Positions 21,587 through 29,139 of a stretch of 36,018 nucleotides of DNA are shown piece by piece. The notes below the pieces were generated by a model. The model had not been told where the DNA came from, made no database searches, and was given only the letters and a program-made list of their open reading frames with translations. The DNA lies in IMG/VR virus record IMGVR_UViG_3300045747_000409, positions 1 through 36,018 of that record. One strand, 5' to 3'. Within the stretch, counting starts at the first letter, position 1; each line of letters opens with the position of its first letter. The DNA comes from a virus. The position numbers and the translations under genes are program-made.

Positions 21587-23617
21587 ATGGAAAGCTCTAA
21601 GAACACACCCGATTGCTACTGGGCAGCCGATGACACGAAGGCTTGTGCCGCTGCCATGTCGGAGAAGATCGATGATTACTACTCGTATCTCCAGCAATCT
21701 GGGTACATGAGCCTGTGGTCGAAGATCTACAAGTACCACTTCGGCGGCAAGATTCGCATGGGTCGAATCAACAATGCCGGCGACTCCGGCGAGTACGCAG
21801 TCCTGAACGTGAACCACCTTCGGAACCTGCTGCTTCACATCCTTCAACTCGCTGTCGGTCAGCGTCCTGCCTGGGAGCCGCGAGCAATCAACTCGGATGT
21901 GATCTCGCAGAAGCAGACGATCCTTGCTCGTGGTCTCCTGGACTACTACATGCGCGAGAAGCGGCTCGAACGGTCCCTGAAGAAGGCAGCCGAGTTCAGC
22001 CTGTGCTTCGGCGAAGGATTCGTCAGTGCCCTGTGGAATGCGACTGGTGGGAAGACGTACGGCATCGACCCTGACACGAACATCGAAGCTCGTGAAGGTG
22101 ATCTCGTGTACAACGCACTCGAACCAATTGATGTGGTTCGTGATCCTCGCCTCGAGAACTACCGGAATCGTGACTGGCTGATCATCCGCAGTTACGTGAA
22201 CAAGTACGAGATGGCAGCGAAGTACCCTGAGTTCGCTGATCAACTGATCGCCATGGAACCTCACGTTGATGCTCGTCGGCACTATCGTCAGTCTGGCATC
22301 GGCCAGAGCTACGGTTCTGACCTGATCGAGCTGTTCACACTTTACCACACTCGGACTGACGCGTGCCCTGATGGTCGTCAGATGGAGATCATTGGTGATG
22401 ACATCATCCTGACCGACGGTCCTCTCGCTTATCGGCACCTTCCAATTCACCGTGCTGCTGCGAACGAGATCTTCGGAACTCCGTTCGGGTACACAGTGGC
22501 GTACGACCTGGCTGCCCTGCAAGAGAACTACGACACAACGTACTCGACAATCGTCACGAACCAGCAGATGTTCGGTGTTCAGAACATCCTGGTGCCGAAG
22601 GGCGGTGGGTTCAATGTGATCGACATGTCCGGTGGCCTCCGATTCGTCGAGTACGACACCGACATGGCGAAGCCAGAGTCCATGAAGCTCCTGGACACGC
22701 CAGCTGAGATCTTCAACTTCCTCGGCACAATCGAAGCCACAATGCAGACGATCTCGGGTGTGAACTCGGTCTCTCGCGGTGATCCACAGGCCTCGCTGAA
22801 GTCCGGTGCAGCTCTCGCCCTCGTTCAATCGATGGCGATTCAGTTCAATCAACAGCTTCAAGAAGCGTACATCGAGCTCCTCGAGGACGTCGGGACCTCC
22901 ACAATCGAGATCCTTCAGGACTACGCTGAAGTTCCTCGTGTGGCTGCGATCGCTGGGAAGTACAATCGCTCTTACGTCGAGGAATTCAGCGGCAAGGATC
23001 TGGCGAATATCGACCGTGTCATTGTGGATGCTGGGAACCCGATGATGCAGACTGTCGCCGGCAAGATGGAACTCGCAACTCAGATGCTGCAAGCTGGGTT
23101 CATCAAGATGCCTGACGAGCTCCTCTCAGTGATCAACACCGGGAATCTGCAGCCGATGGTTCAAGGGAAGTCCGCTGAGCTCCTGCAACTCGCACAAGAG
23201 AACGAAGAACTGAAGGCCGGCCGTGGTGTTCAGGTGATCATCACTGATGATCACGCGCTGCACCTCATGGAACACAAGTCCGTGCTCGCTGATCCAGAAG
23301 CTCGGAAGGACCCAGAGATGGTTCAGGCGACTCTCTCGCACATGCAGGAACACATCACGTTCCTGAAGTCGCCAGACTATCAAGATCTATTGCATCTCCT
23401 TGGTCAGCCGGCTCTGGGTGCCCCTCCGGCACCTCCAGGCGGTGCTCCTGCTGGTCCTTCCGCACCAGGAATGGGTGGGAATGCGGCACTTCCTGGACCG
23501 CCTGAGGCGAACGCGAATTCCCAGGTAGCTTCAATGCAGCCGTCGCAACCTTCACAACCGAAGAATGCGATGACTGGGCAAGAGTTCAATCCTACAACCG
23601 GCGGTCTCCCGTCGTAA
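21587..23617 (+). CDS. Portal protein (P22-like)
   Basis: 676 residues, close to the large portals of P22-like phages. It contains the helical wing and stem features of the fold (YYSYLQQSGYMSLWSKIYKY, HLRNLLLHILQLAVGQRPAW) and a DPRLENYRNRDWLIIRSYV segment in the clip-proximal region. A C-terminal Pro/Gly/Ala-rich tail (PPAPPGGAPAGPS) replaces the long P22 barrel. As a dodecamer it forms the DNA entry ring at one capsid vertex and contacts the terminase and adaptor. It lies directly between terminase and scaffold genes, the canonical position. An antisense frame opposite it is only a codon-bias shadow. Confidence 0.88.
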   Translation: MESSKNTPDCYWAADDTKACAAAMSEKIDDYYSYLQQSGYMSLWSKIYKYHFGGKIRMGRINNAGDSGEYAVLNVNHLRNLLLHILQLAVGQRPAWEPRAINSDVISQKQTILARGLLDYYMREKRLERSLKKAAEFSLCFGEGFVSALWNATGGKTYGIDPDTNIEAREGDLVYNALEPIDVVRDPRLENYRNRDWLIIRSYVNKYEMAAKYPEFADQLIAMEPHVDARRHYRQSGIGQSYGSDLIELFTLYHTRTDACPDGRQMEIIGDDIILTDGPLAYRHLPIHRAAANEIFGTPFGYTVAYDLAALQENYDTTYSTIVTNQQMFGVQNILVPKGGGFNVIDMSGGLRFVEYDTDMAKPESMKLLDTPAEIFNFLGTIEATMQTISGVNSVSRGDPQASLKSGAALALVQSMAIQFNQQLQEAYIELLEDVGTSTIEILQDYAEVPRVAAIAGKYNRSYVEEFSGKDLANIDRVIVDAGNPMMQTVAGKMELATQMLQAGFIKMPDELLSVINTGNLQPMVQGKSAELLQLAQENEELKAGRGVQVIITDDHALHLMEHKSVLADPEARKDPEMVQATLSHMQEHITFLKSPDYQDLLHLLGQPALGAPPAPPGGAPAGPSAPGMGGNAALPGPPEANANSQVASMQPSQPSQPKNAMTGQEFNPTTGGLPS

Positions 23618-23673
23618 TGTAACCCGTCAGCAAGCTTCGGCCCTGACAATCATCACTAACCTAAGAAGGCGTC

Positions 23674-24504
23674 ATGACTGACATCGTAACCCCTGCAGCT
23701 CCAGCTGCTCCCGTCGCTGCCCCTGTGGCAGATTCAGCCCCGAAGATGTACACCGTGAAGGTGAACGGCGCGGAGCGACAAGTCTCCGAAGCCGATCTCC
23801 TCGCTGGGTACAGCCACGGTTCCGCAGCTCAAGAGAAGATGCGCGAAGCTCAGGAGCAGCGAACAATCGCCGAAGAGGTCCTGAAGATCTTCAAGACGAA
23901 TCCGAAGGCTGCATTCGAGAAGCTTGGTGTGGACGCGAAGGCGTTCGCTGAGCAGGTCCTGAACCAGCACATGGAGGACTCGCTTCTGACTCCGGAACAA
24001 CGAGAGCTTCGTGACCTTCGTGCCTGGCAGCAACAACAGAAGGATGCTGAGACGGCTGCGAAGCAGAAGCAGCAAGAAGCATCCGAAGCAGCTTACCGCG
24101 AGCAAGTCTCCGGCGAGCTTCAACAGAGCATCGTCTCGGCAATCAGTTCGAATGGCCTGCCGAAGAACGAGTACACCGTGGGTCGAATGGCGTACTACTT
24201 GGACTCAGCAATTCGTGCTGGGTACAATCTGCCGATTCCGGACCTCGTGAATCAGATCATCCCGATGGTGAAGGACGAGTACAATCGCGACATTCAAGCG
24301 ATGCTCAGCTCCACCCCTGAGGACAAGCTTCTCGATCTCCTCGGCGAGGACTTCACGAAGAAGACGGTGAAGGCGCACCTGGCGAAGGTTGGTCCGAAGA
24401 AGAAGCTCGCTGCCACCGTGCCGGCATCCGAACAACCGGCACCTTCGAAGAAGCCCGAACCTAAATCGCCGAAGGACTTCTTCAAGAGATCCTGGCAGCG
24501 TTAA
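23674..24504 (+). CDS. Capsid scaffolding protein
   Basis: 276 residues. The N-terminus (MYTVKVNGAERQVSEADLLA) is followed by a long charged helical region rich in Lys, Glu, Gln and Ala (LRAWQQQQKDAETAAKQKQQ) and a short basic C-terminus with KSPKDFFKRSWQR. A basic helix-turn-helix at the C-terminus is what P22-type scaffolding proteins use to bind coat protein. Position between portal and coat, composition and length all agree. It would be needed for prohead assembly and absent from mature virions. Confidence 0.78.
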   Translation: MTDIVTPAAPAAPVAAPVADSAPKMYTVKVNGAERQVSEADLLAGYSHGSAAQEKMREAQEQRTIAEEVLKIFKTNPKAAFEKLGVDAKAFAEQVLNQHMEDSLLTPEQRELRDLRAWQQQQKDAETAAKQKQQEASEAAYREQVSGELQQSIVSAISSNGLPKNEYTVGRMAYYLDSAIRAGYNLPIPDLVNQIIPMVKDEYNRDIQAMLSSTPEDKLLDLLGEDFTKKTVKAHLAKVGPKKKLAATVPASEQPAPSKKPEPKSPKDFFKRSWQR

Positions 24505-24514
24505 CCTCGATTCC

Positions 24515-24574
24515 CGCTAAATAGGTTCATTGGAAGTTCGAATCAGAGCCCTCACGCAGCAAGCCGATTCGAAC
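24515..24574 (+). promoter_or_regulatory. Late promoter candidate and leader hairpin of the capsid gene
   Basis: CCCGCTAAATAG (motif 24518-24524), followed by a stem: GTTCGAATC 24536-24544 pairs with GATTCGAAC 24566-24574, leaving a 21-base loop that contains GCAGCAAGC. The leader of about 140 bases before the ATG is unusually long for this genome, and the stem near the presumed 5' end may stabilise the transcript. Confidence 0.5.
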
Positions 24575-24667
24575 CTCAAGTCAACGACTGCGTAGGGCCT
24601 CACGAGCAACCCGAAGTCTGTCAAGGCGAACTGAACTTCATCTTCACATTCTCAAAGGAGCCAAATC

Positions 24668-25921
24668 ATGGCTGGAACTACTGTCGCTGACCTGAACGGT
24701 CTATTCAAGCAAGCTTACGCTGACGAAATCATCAACCTGATTCCGGAAGCATCCCTGATCACCCGCAAGGTCGCATTCCAAGGTCGCGACAAGCTCCTCG
24801 GTGACCAGTACAATCAGCCGGTCATCCTCCGCGCTGAGCAAGGGTTCACGTACGCCGCACCGGGTTCTGGTGCATTCACGATCAATCCTGCTGTGACGAT
24901 GGTCACGAAGAATGCCGTCGTGACTGGCTACCAGATGCTGGAACGCGCTGGTCTGGACTACGAATCGGTGTTCAAGGCATCGAATGTGAACGCATTCAAG
25001 GACGCCGTGGACCTGTCCATGGAGAACGCGATGGAATCGTTCGGCAAGCGTCTCGAGCTCGGCCTGATCTACGGTCAAGCTGCTACCGGTCTGATGGGCG
25101 TCGCTTCGGCAACTGGTGCTACAGCCACGACTACGGTCCTGGCTGCTGCTACTGGCCAATGGGCATCGGGCATCTGGGCTGGTTCTGAAGGTGCTACTCT
25201 GGACGTGTTCAATGCATCGAACGTCGCTCTGAACACGGTGGGCACTGTCTCCGTGGTCTCGATCGACCTCGTCGCGAAGAGCATCAAGGTCTCGGGTGCT
25301 GCTGCTGACATCACGGCAATCAACGCTGGTTCGCCAACGTACGTGCGCTTCGGTGGTGCTGCTGGGAACGAGATGGCAGGTCTGAACAAGATCCTGTCGA
25401 ACACCGGCACTCTGTTCGGTGTGGATGCTGCTCTGTACGACCTGTGGCGTGCGAATCAGTACGCCGTTGGTGGTGCACTGACCCTCGCGAAGCTCCAAGA
25501 CGCGATCTCGCAAGCTGTGTCCCGCGGTCTGATGGAAGACGTGGAAGTCCTCGTCTCCCCAGTGACCTGGGCGAACCTGCTCACTGAGCAGAATGCCCTC
25601 CGGATGTACGACTCCTCGTACAGCCAGTCGAAGGTCGTGAACGGTTCGAAGGCAATCGAGTTCTTCAGCCAGAACGGCAAGATGACGATCCACGCTCACA
25701 TCTACGTCAAGGAAGGTGAAGCTTACGCTCTGCCGTTCGACCGCGCAGTTCGTGTTGGTTCGTCCGACGTGACATTCAACATCCCGGGTACTGACGACGG
25801 CAAGGTGTTCCAGCAACAGCCGAACAACGCCGGCTTCGAATACCGGATCTACACGCAGCAATCGGTTCTCATCGAGACACCGGCGAAATGCGTTCTGCTC
25901 ACGGGCATCGTGAACTCCTGA
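24668..25921 (+). CDS. Major capsid protein
   Basis: 417 residues, similar in size to P22-type coat proteins. It follows the scaffold gene and has the strongest ribosome site in the window (AAAGGAG, 24654-24660). N-terminal helix LNGLFKQAYADEIINLIPEA and a central segment rich in small residues (ATGATATTTVLAAATGQWAS) are consistent with the HK97 fold, and the C-terminal FEYRIYTQQSVLIETPAKCV resembles the end of such proteins. A leader hairpin and TAAATA promoter stand upstream and tandem hairpins downstream, as expected for the most abundant product. Family membership is inferred from context and general features. Confidence 0.82.
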   Translation: MAGTTVADLNGLFKQAYADEIINLIPEASLITRKVAFQGRDKLLGDQYNQPVILRAEQGFTYAAPGSGAFTINPAVTMVTKNAVVTGYQMLERAGLDYESVFKASNVNAFKDAVDLSMENAMESFGKRLELGLIYGQAATGLMGVASATGATATTTVLAAATGQWASGIWAGSEGATLDVFNASNVALNTVGTVSVVSIDLVAKSIKVSGAAADITAINAGSPTYVRFGGAAGNEMAGLNKILSNTGTLFGVDAALYDLWRANQYAVGGALTLAKLQDAISQAVSRGLMEDVEVLVSPVTWANLLTEQNALRMYDSSYSQSKVVNGSKAIEFFSQNGKMTIHAHIYVKEGEAYALPFDRAVRVGSSDVTFNIPGTDDGKVFQQQPNNAGFEYRIYTQQSVLIETPAKCVLLTGIVNS

Positions 25922-25934
25922 TCGCAATGATCAG

Positions 25935-25990
25935 AGCGTCGGGAGACGCTTACTAGACTAGTGGGCGAACATCGAAAGGTGTTCGCCCAC
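25935..25990 (+). terminator. Tandem hairpins after the capsid gene
   Basis: AGCGTC-GGGA-GACGCT (25935-25950), then GTGGGCGAACA (25961-25971) pairing exactly with TGTTCGCCCAC (25980-25990) around an 8-base loop. Only two T residues follow, so termination may be partial. The next TAAATAC motif starts six bases after the stem, making a terminator-promoter joint between capsid and fibre units. Confidence 0.7.
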
Positions 25991-25992
25991 TT

Positions 25993-26003
25993 CCGCTAAA
26001 TAC
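25993..26003 (+). promoter_or_regulatory. TAAATA-type late promoter candidate before fibre 1
   Basis: TCCGCTAAATAC right after the strong hairpin, 21 bases before the ATG at 26025, with AAGGAG as ribosome site. Confidence 0.52.
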
Positions 26004-26024
26004 ATCCTGAACTAAGGAGCCCGA

Positions 26025-28880
26025 ATGAGCGTACCTCTGATTGTGAACGGCGCGACGTTCGACTACCCGACTCTCGATGATCCACCGCCATGGGGTGATG
26101 TAGCTTCAGCTTGGGCAGTCGCAGTAACGAACGGTCTGATGCCGAAGGCTGGTGGGTTGTTCAACCTGACTGGAACCCTGGACTTCGGTGCTAATTACGG
26201 CATTCGAATCGCTTCGATGACTGTGAGCACGCCTGACCCGGTGGCCACAGTTGGTGCATTCCGGTTCGCTCAGACGACCACAATTGCGTGGCGGAATCAC
26301 GACAACACGGCGAATCTGGCTCTGGGTGTGAACAACTCGAACCAATTGTGCCTGAATGGAACCCCAATTGGTGGTGGCACGGGATCATTCCCTGGCTCCG
26401 TGAATCAGATCCTCGCAGCCGATGGTGCTGGTGGCGTCACGAACATCGCTGTTGGTTCTGGACTTCAACTCCTTCAAGGTGATGGCACCTGGACGAACGG
26501 AGTTGTGACTTCTCAGATTGCCGATGCGGCGATCTCCGCCGTGAAGATCGCGGATGCGGCTGTGAATGCTGCGAAGGTCGATCTTGCTGCTATCTCTCCT
26601 CTCGGAACACTGAACAACGGCTCGGTTAGCACTGCTACCCTGGTCGACAATGCAATCACGAGCATCAAGCTCGCGGATGCTGCTGTCACGGCGAACAAGA
26701 CGAACCTTGCTGCCCTGAGTCCTCTCACTGGTCTCCTGAATGCGAACACGGTCGGCACCGCTGAACTCGTGAACAATGCTGTCTCGTCCCTGAAGCTCCT
26801 TGATGGAGCCGTCACAGCGGCGAAGACGAATGTGGCTGCTCTGAATCCACTCACTGGGAACCTGAGCACTGGTTCCGTGAGCACAGCTCAGCTCGTCGAT
26901 AACGCGGTCACCTCGCTGAAGCTCCTTGATGGTGCTGTGTCAGCTGCGAAGACGAATCTCTCGGCGATCTCGCCGCTCACTGGTGGCCTGAACGGCGGCA
27001 CTGTCAGTACCGCTCAGCTCGTGGACAATGCAATCACGTCCCTGAAGCTTGCTGACGGTGCAGTCACCGCGAACAAGACTGCTATCGCCGCAATCGCTCC
27101 ACTCACCGGTCTCCTGGCTGCAAGCACTGTCGATCAGGCACAACTCGTCGCTGGTGCTGTGACTTCACTCGCTCTTGCGAACAATGCTGTGACTGCCGCG
27201 AAGACGGCAATTGCTGCTATCGATTCCTCATCTGGGAACCTTACCGCGAACTCGGTCACGACCTCGAACATCGTCGCTGGCTCGATCACCTCTGTGTCTC
27301 TTGCCACTGGCTCTGTGACGGCGGGAAAGATCGCTGCCGGTGCAGTGGTCGCTGGCTCGCTTGCTGCTGGTTCAGTGACAACTACAGAACTTGCTGCTGG
27401 CTCCGTCACAACAGCTAAGCTCTCCGCTGGCTCCGTGACCGCGAATGAACTTGCCGCGAACTCCGTGGTAGCCGGCAAGATTGCTACTGACGCGATCCTT
27501 GCGAACAACATTCAAGCTGGTCAAATCACAACCGTGAAGATCGCCGCGAATGCCGTGACCGCGAATGAGATCGCTGCCGGCTCTGTGGTCTCTGGGAAGA
27601 TTGCTGCGAATTCCGTCACCGCGACTGAGATCGCCGCTGGTGCTGTGGTCACGTCGAAGCTTGCTGCGAATGCCGTGACGGCGAATGAACTTGCTGCGAA
27701 CTCCGTGGTAGCCGGCAAGATTGCTGCTGCTTCGATCTCATCGATGGAACTTGCTGCTGGTTCAGTGGTCGCTACGACCCTGGCTGCGAACTCGGTGACT
27801 GCTTCGGCAATTGCTGCGAACTCAGTTGTGGCTGGGAAGCTTGCTGCTGACTCGGTGATCGCTACGAACATCGCTGCTGGTCAAGTCACAACCGTGAAGA
27901 TCGCAGCCGGAGCAGTCACGACTTCAGAACTTGCTGCTGGTTCAGTCCTTGCCGCGAACATCGCCGCTGGTGTGATCACTGCGGACAAGATGTACGCGAA
28001 CTTGATGCAATCGGACAACGTTCTCACTCGCGGCCTTCAAGTTCGAGACATGTCAGGGAATGTGATCCTCGCTTCTGGGTACCCGCTGAACTACACGAAT
28101 GTGACGGCTTCAGCGAACTGGCTGAACAGCAACATCACCCTGAATGCTGACGGAACAATCACCGGTGGTCCTGCTGGTGCGGTCACCGTCGCTGGTCTGG
28201 ATAACTCGATTGTTCGCTCCGTGAATCCAATCACGGCTGGGAACATCACCACGTACATCAGTGGTGCTGCAATTGGTACGGCTCAGATTGCGAATGCTTC
28301 GATCACGAATGCCCTGATTGCGAATGCTTCAATCGACACTGCGAAGATCGGCACCCTGAACGCCTCTGTTCTGACTGCTGGTTCGATCACCACTGCGAAG
28401 CTTCAAGTTGGTTCTGCGACCTCGTCCTCAATCACGGGTGTGAACTCGGCTACTCTGTGGCCGTACACCGGTGCCTCAACGAACCAGGTTTACGGAACCC
28501 TGACTGGTCCAACGCTCACGACTACTGGTGGTCCGATCTTCGCGAACATGACTGGGCAGTTCGTCGTGTTCACGAGTTCCACAACTCGACACGCGTACGA
28601 GACTTCGTGCCTGTTGATGCTGATTCGCGTGTCTGATGGTGCGCTGGTCACTACATTCAACGGGTACCAAGCGAACGATCAACTCATGTCAGGTCGGATG
28701 CCAATCACGTTCATGGCTGCTGCGAACGGAGCTCAAGCCGCTGGCCTCGCTCCAGGAACGTACCGACTTGATGCGATGATGAACGTGTACTGCATGGACG
28801 AGACGACTGGATTCAACTCCTCGAACCTGACACGCCTTGATGGGTACGGTCAATTCTACATGTTCGAACTGAAGGTTTAA
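26025..28880 (+). CDS. Tail fibre protein 1 with long tandem repeats
   Basis: 951 residues. Residues 1-120 (PLIVNGATFDYPTLDDPPPW ... NGTPIGG) form a presumed virion-attachment domain that is clearly related to the start of the 1782-residue fibre. From about residue 165 there are roughly five 41-43-residue repeats (LVDNAVTSLKLLDGAVTAAK type). From about residue 400 there follow many shorter units of 14-17 residues (AAGSVTTAKL, AANSVTANEI), a trimeric beta/helix shaft pattern common in phage fibres. The last 150 residues (YTGASTNQVYG ... GQFYMFEL) are non-repetitive and probably the receptor-binding tip. No S74 chaperone is fused here. Confidence 0.82.
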   Translation: MSVPLIVNGATFDYPTLDDPPPWGDVASAWAVAVTNGLMPKAGGLFNLTGTLDFGANYGIRIASMTVSTPDPVATVGAFRFAQTTTIAWRNHDNTANLALGVNNSNQLCLNGTPIGGGTGSFPGSVNQILAADGAGGVTNIAVGSGLQLLQGDGTWTNGVVTSQIADAAISAVKIADAAVNAAKVDLAAISPLGTLNNGSVSTATLVDNAITSIKLADAAVTANKTNLAALSPLTGLLNANTVGTAELVNNAVSSLKLLDGAVTAAKTNVAALNPLTGNLSTGSVSTAQLVDNAVTSLKLLDGAVSAAKTNLSAISPLTGGLNGGTVSTAQLVDNAITSLKLADGAVTANKTAIAAIAPLTGLLAASTVDQAQLVAGAVTSLALANNAVTAAKTAIAAIDSSSGNLTANSVTTSNIVAGSITSVSLATGSVTAGKIAAGAVVAGSLAAGSVTTTELAAGSVTTAKLSAGSVTANELAANSVVAGKIATDAILANNIQAGQITTVKIAANAVTANEIAAGSVVSGKIAANSVTATEIAAGAVVTSKLAANAVTANELAANSVVAGKIAAASISSMELAAGSVVATTLAANSVTASAIAANSVVAGKLAADSVIATNIAAGQVTTVKIAAGAVTTSELAAGSVLAANIAAGVITADKMYANLMQSDNVLTRGLQVRDMSGNVILASGYPLNYTNVTASANWLNSNITLNADGTITGGPAGAVTVAGLDNSIVRSVNPITAGNITTYISGAAIGTAQIANASITNALIANASIDTAKIGTLNASVLTAGSITTAKLQVGSATSSSITGVNSATLWPYTGASTNQVYGTLTGPTLTTTGGPIFANMTGQFVVFTSSTTRHAYETSCLLMLIRVSDGALVTTFNGYQANDQLMSGRMPITFMAAANGAQAAGLAPGTYRLDAMMNVYCMDETTGFNSSNLTRLDGYGQFYMFELKV
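26530..27990 (+). repeat. Tandem repeats coding the fibre 1 shaft
   Basis: Two repeat types at DNA level: about five units of 123-129 bp (the recurring (A/S)LKLxDGAV phrase at roughly 26660, 26790, 26920 and 27045), then shorter 42-51-bp units built from ATTGCTGCGAACTCCGTG-like words to about 27990. Such arrays can change length by slippage or recombination. Confidence 0.8.
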
Positions 28881-28881
28881 G

Positions 28882-29130
28882 ATGGAATACGTGAATTACG
28901 TAGTGTTCGATGAAGCTGGTGAGATCCGTCGCGCCGGTTCTTGTGCCTTTAGCGACTTCGAACATCAGGGTCCTGCCGAATTCCTCCTCGAAGGAGAAGG
29001 TTCACGTTCTACCCACTGGGTGCTAAATAGGACTATCTCGCCGTACACCAATGAACAACGAGCAGCTAAGGCAGCTCGGAACACGGATCCAGCGAAGAAC
29101 TGGAGCAACGTCGCAATGGCGTACGTCTAA
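28882..29130 (+). CDS. Small fibre-associated protein
   Basis: 82 residues starting two bases after the stop of fibre 1 (MEYVNYVVFDEAGEIRRAGS) and ending nine bases before fibre 2. The first half is beta-rich and the end helical (NEQRAAKAARNTD). It may be a fibre cap, chaperone or connector between fibres; similar small genes often follow fibre genes. It contains the TAAATAG promoter-like motif for fibre 2 within its coding sequence. Confidence 0.6.
   Translation: MEYVNYVVFDEAGEIRRAGSCAFSDFEHQGPAEFLLEGEGSRSTHWVLNRTISPYTNEQRAAKAARNTDPAKNWSNVAMAYV
29021..29030 (+). promoter_or_regulatory. TAAATA-type promoter candidate inside a gene, before fibre 2
   Basis: GCTAAATAG embedded in the 82-residue gene, where it is read GCT AAA TAG out of frame with the gene (V-L-N-R in frame), 110 bases upstream of the fibre 2 ATG at 29140. 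Confidence 0.42.
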
Positions 29131-29139
29131 AGGAAGAAC

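Noticed and set aside
26530-27990. CRISPR-like array in the repeated fibre region
   Set aside because: The repeats are in frame within one open gene, are imperfect and contiguous without unique spacers, and encode a fibre shaft pattern.
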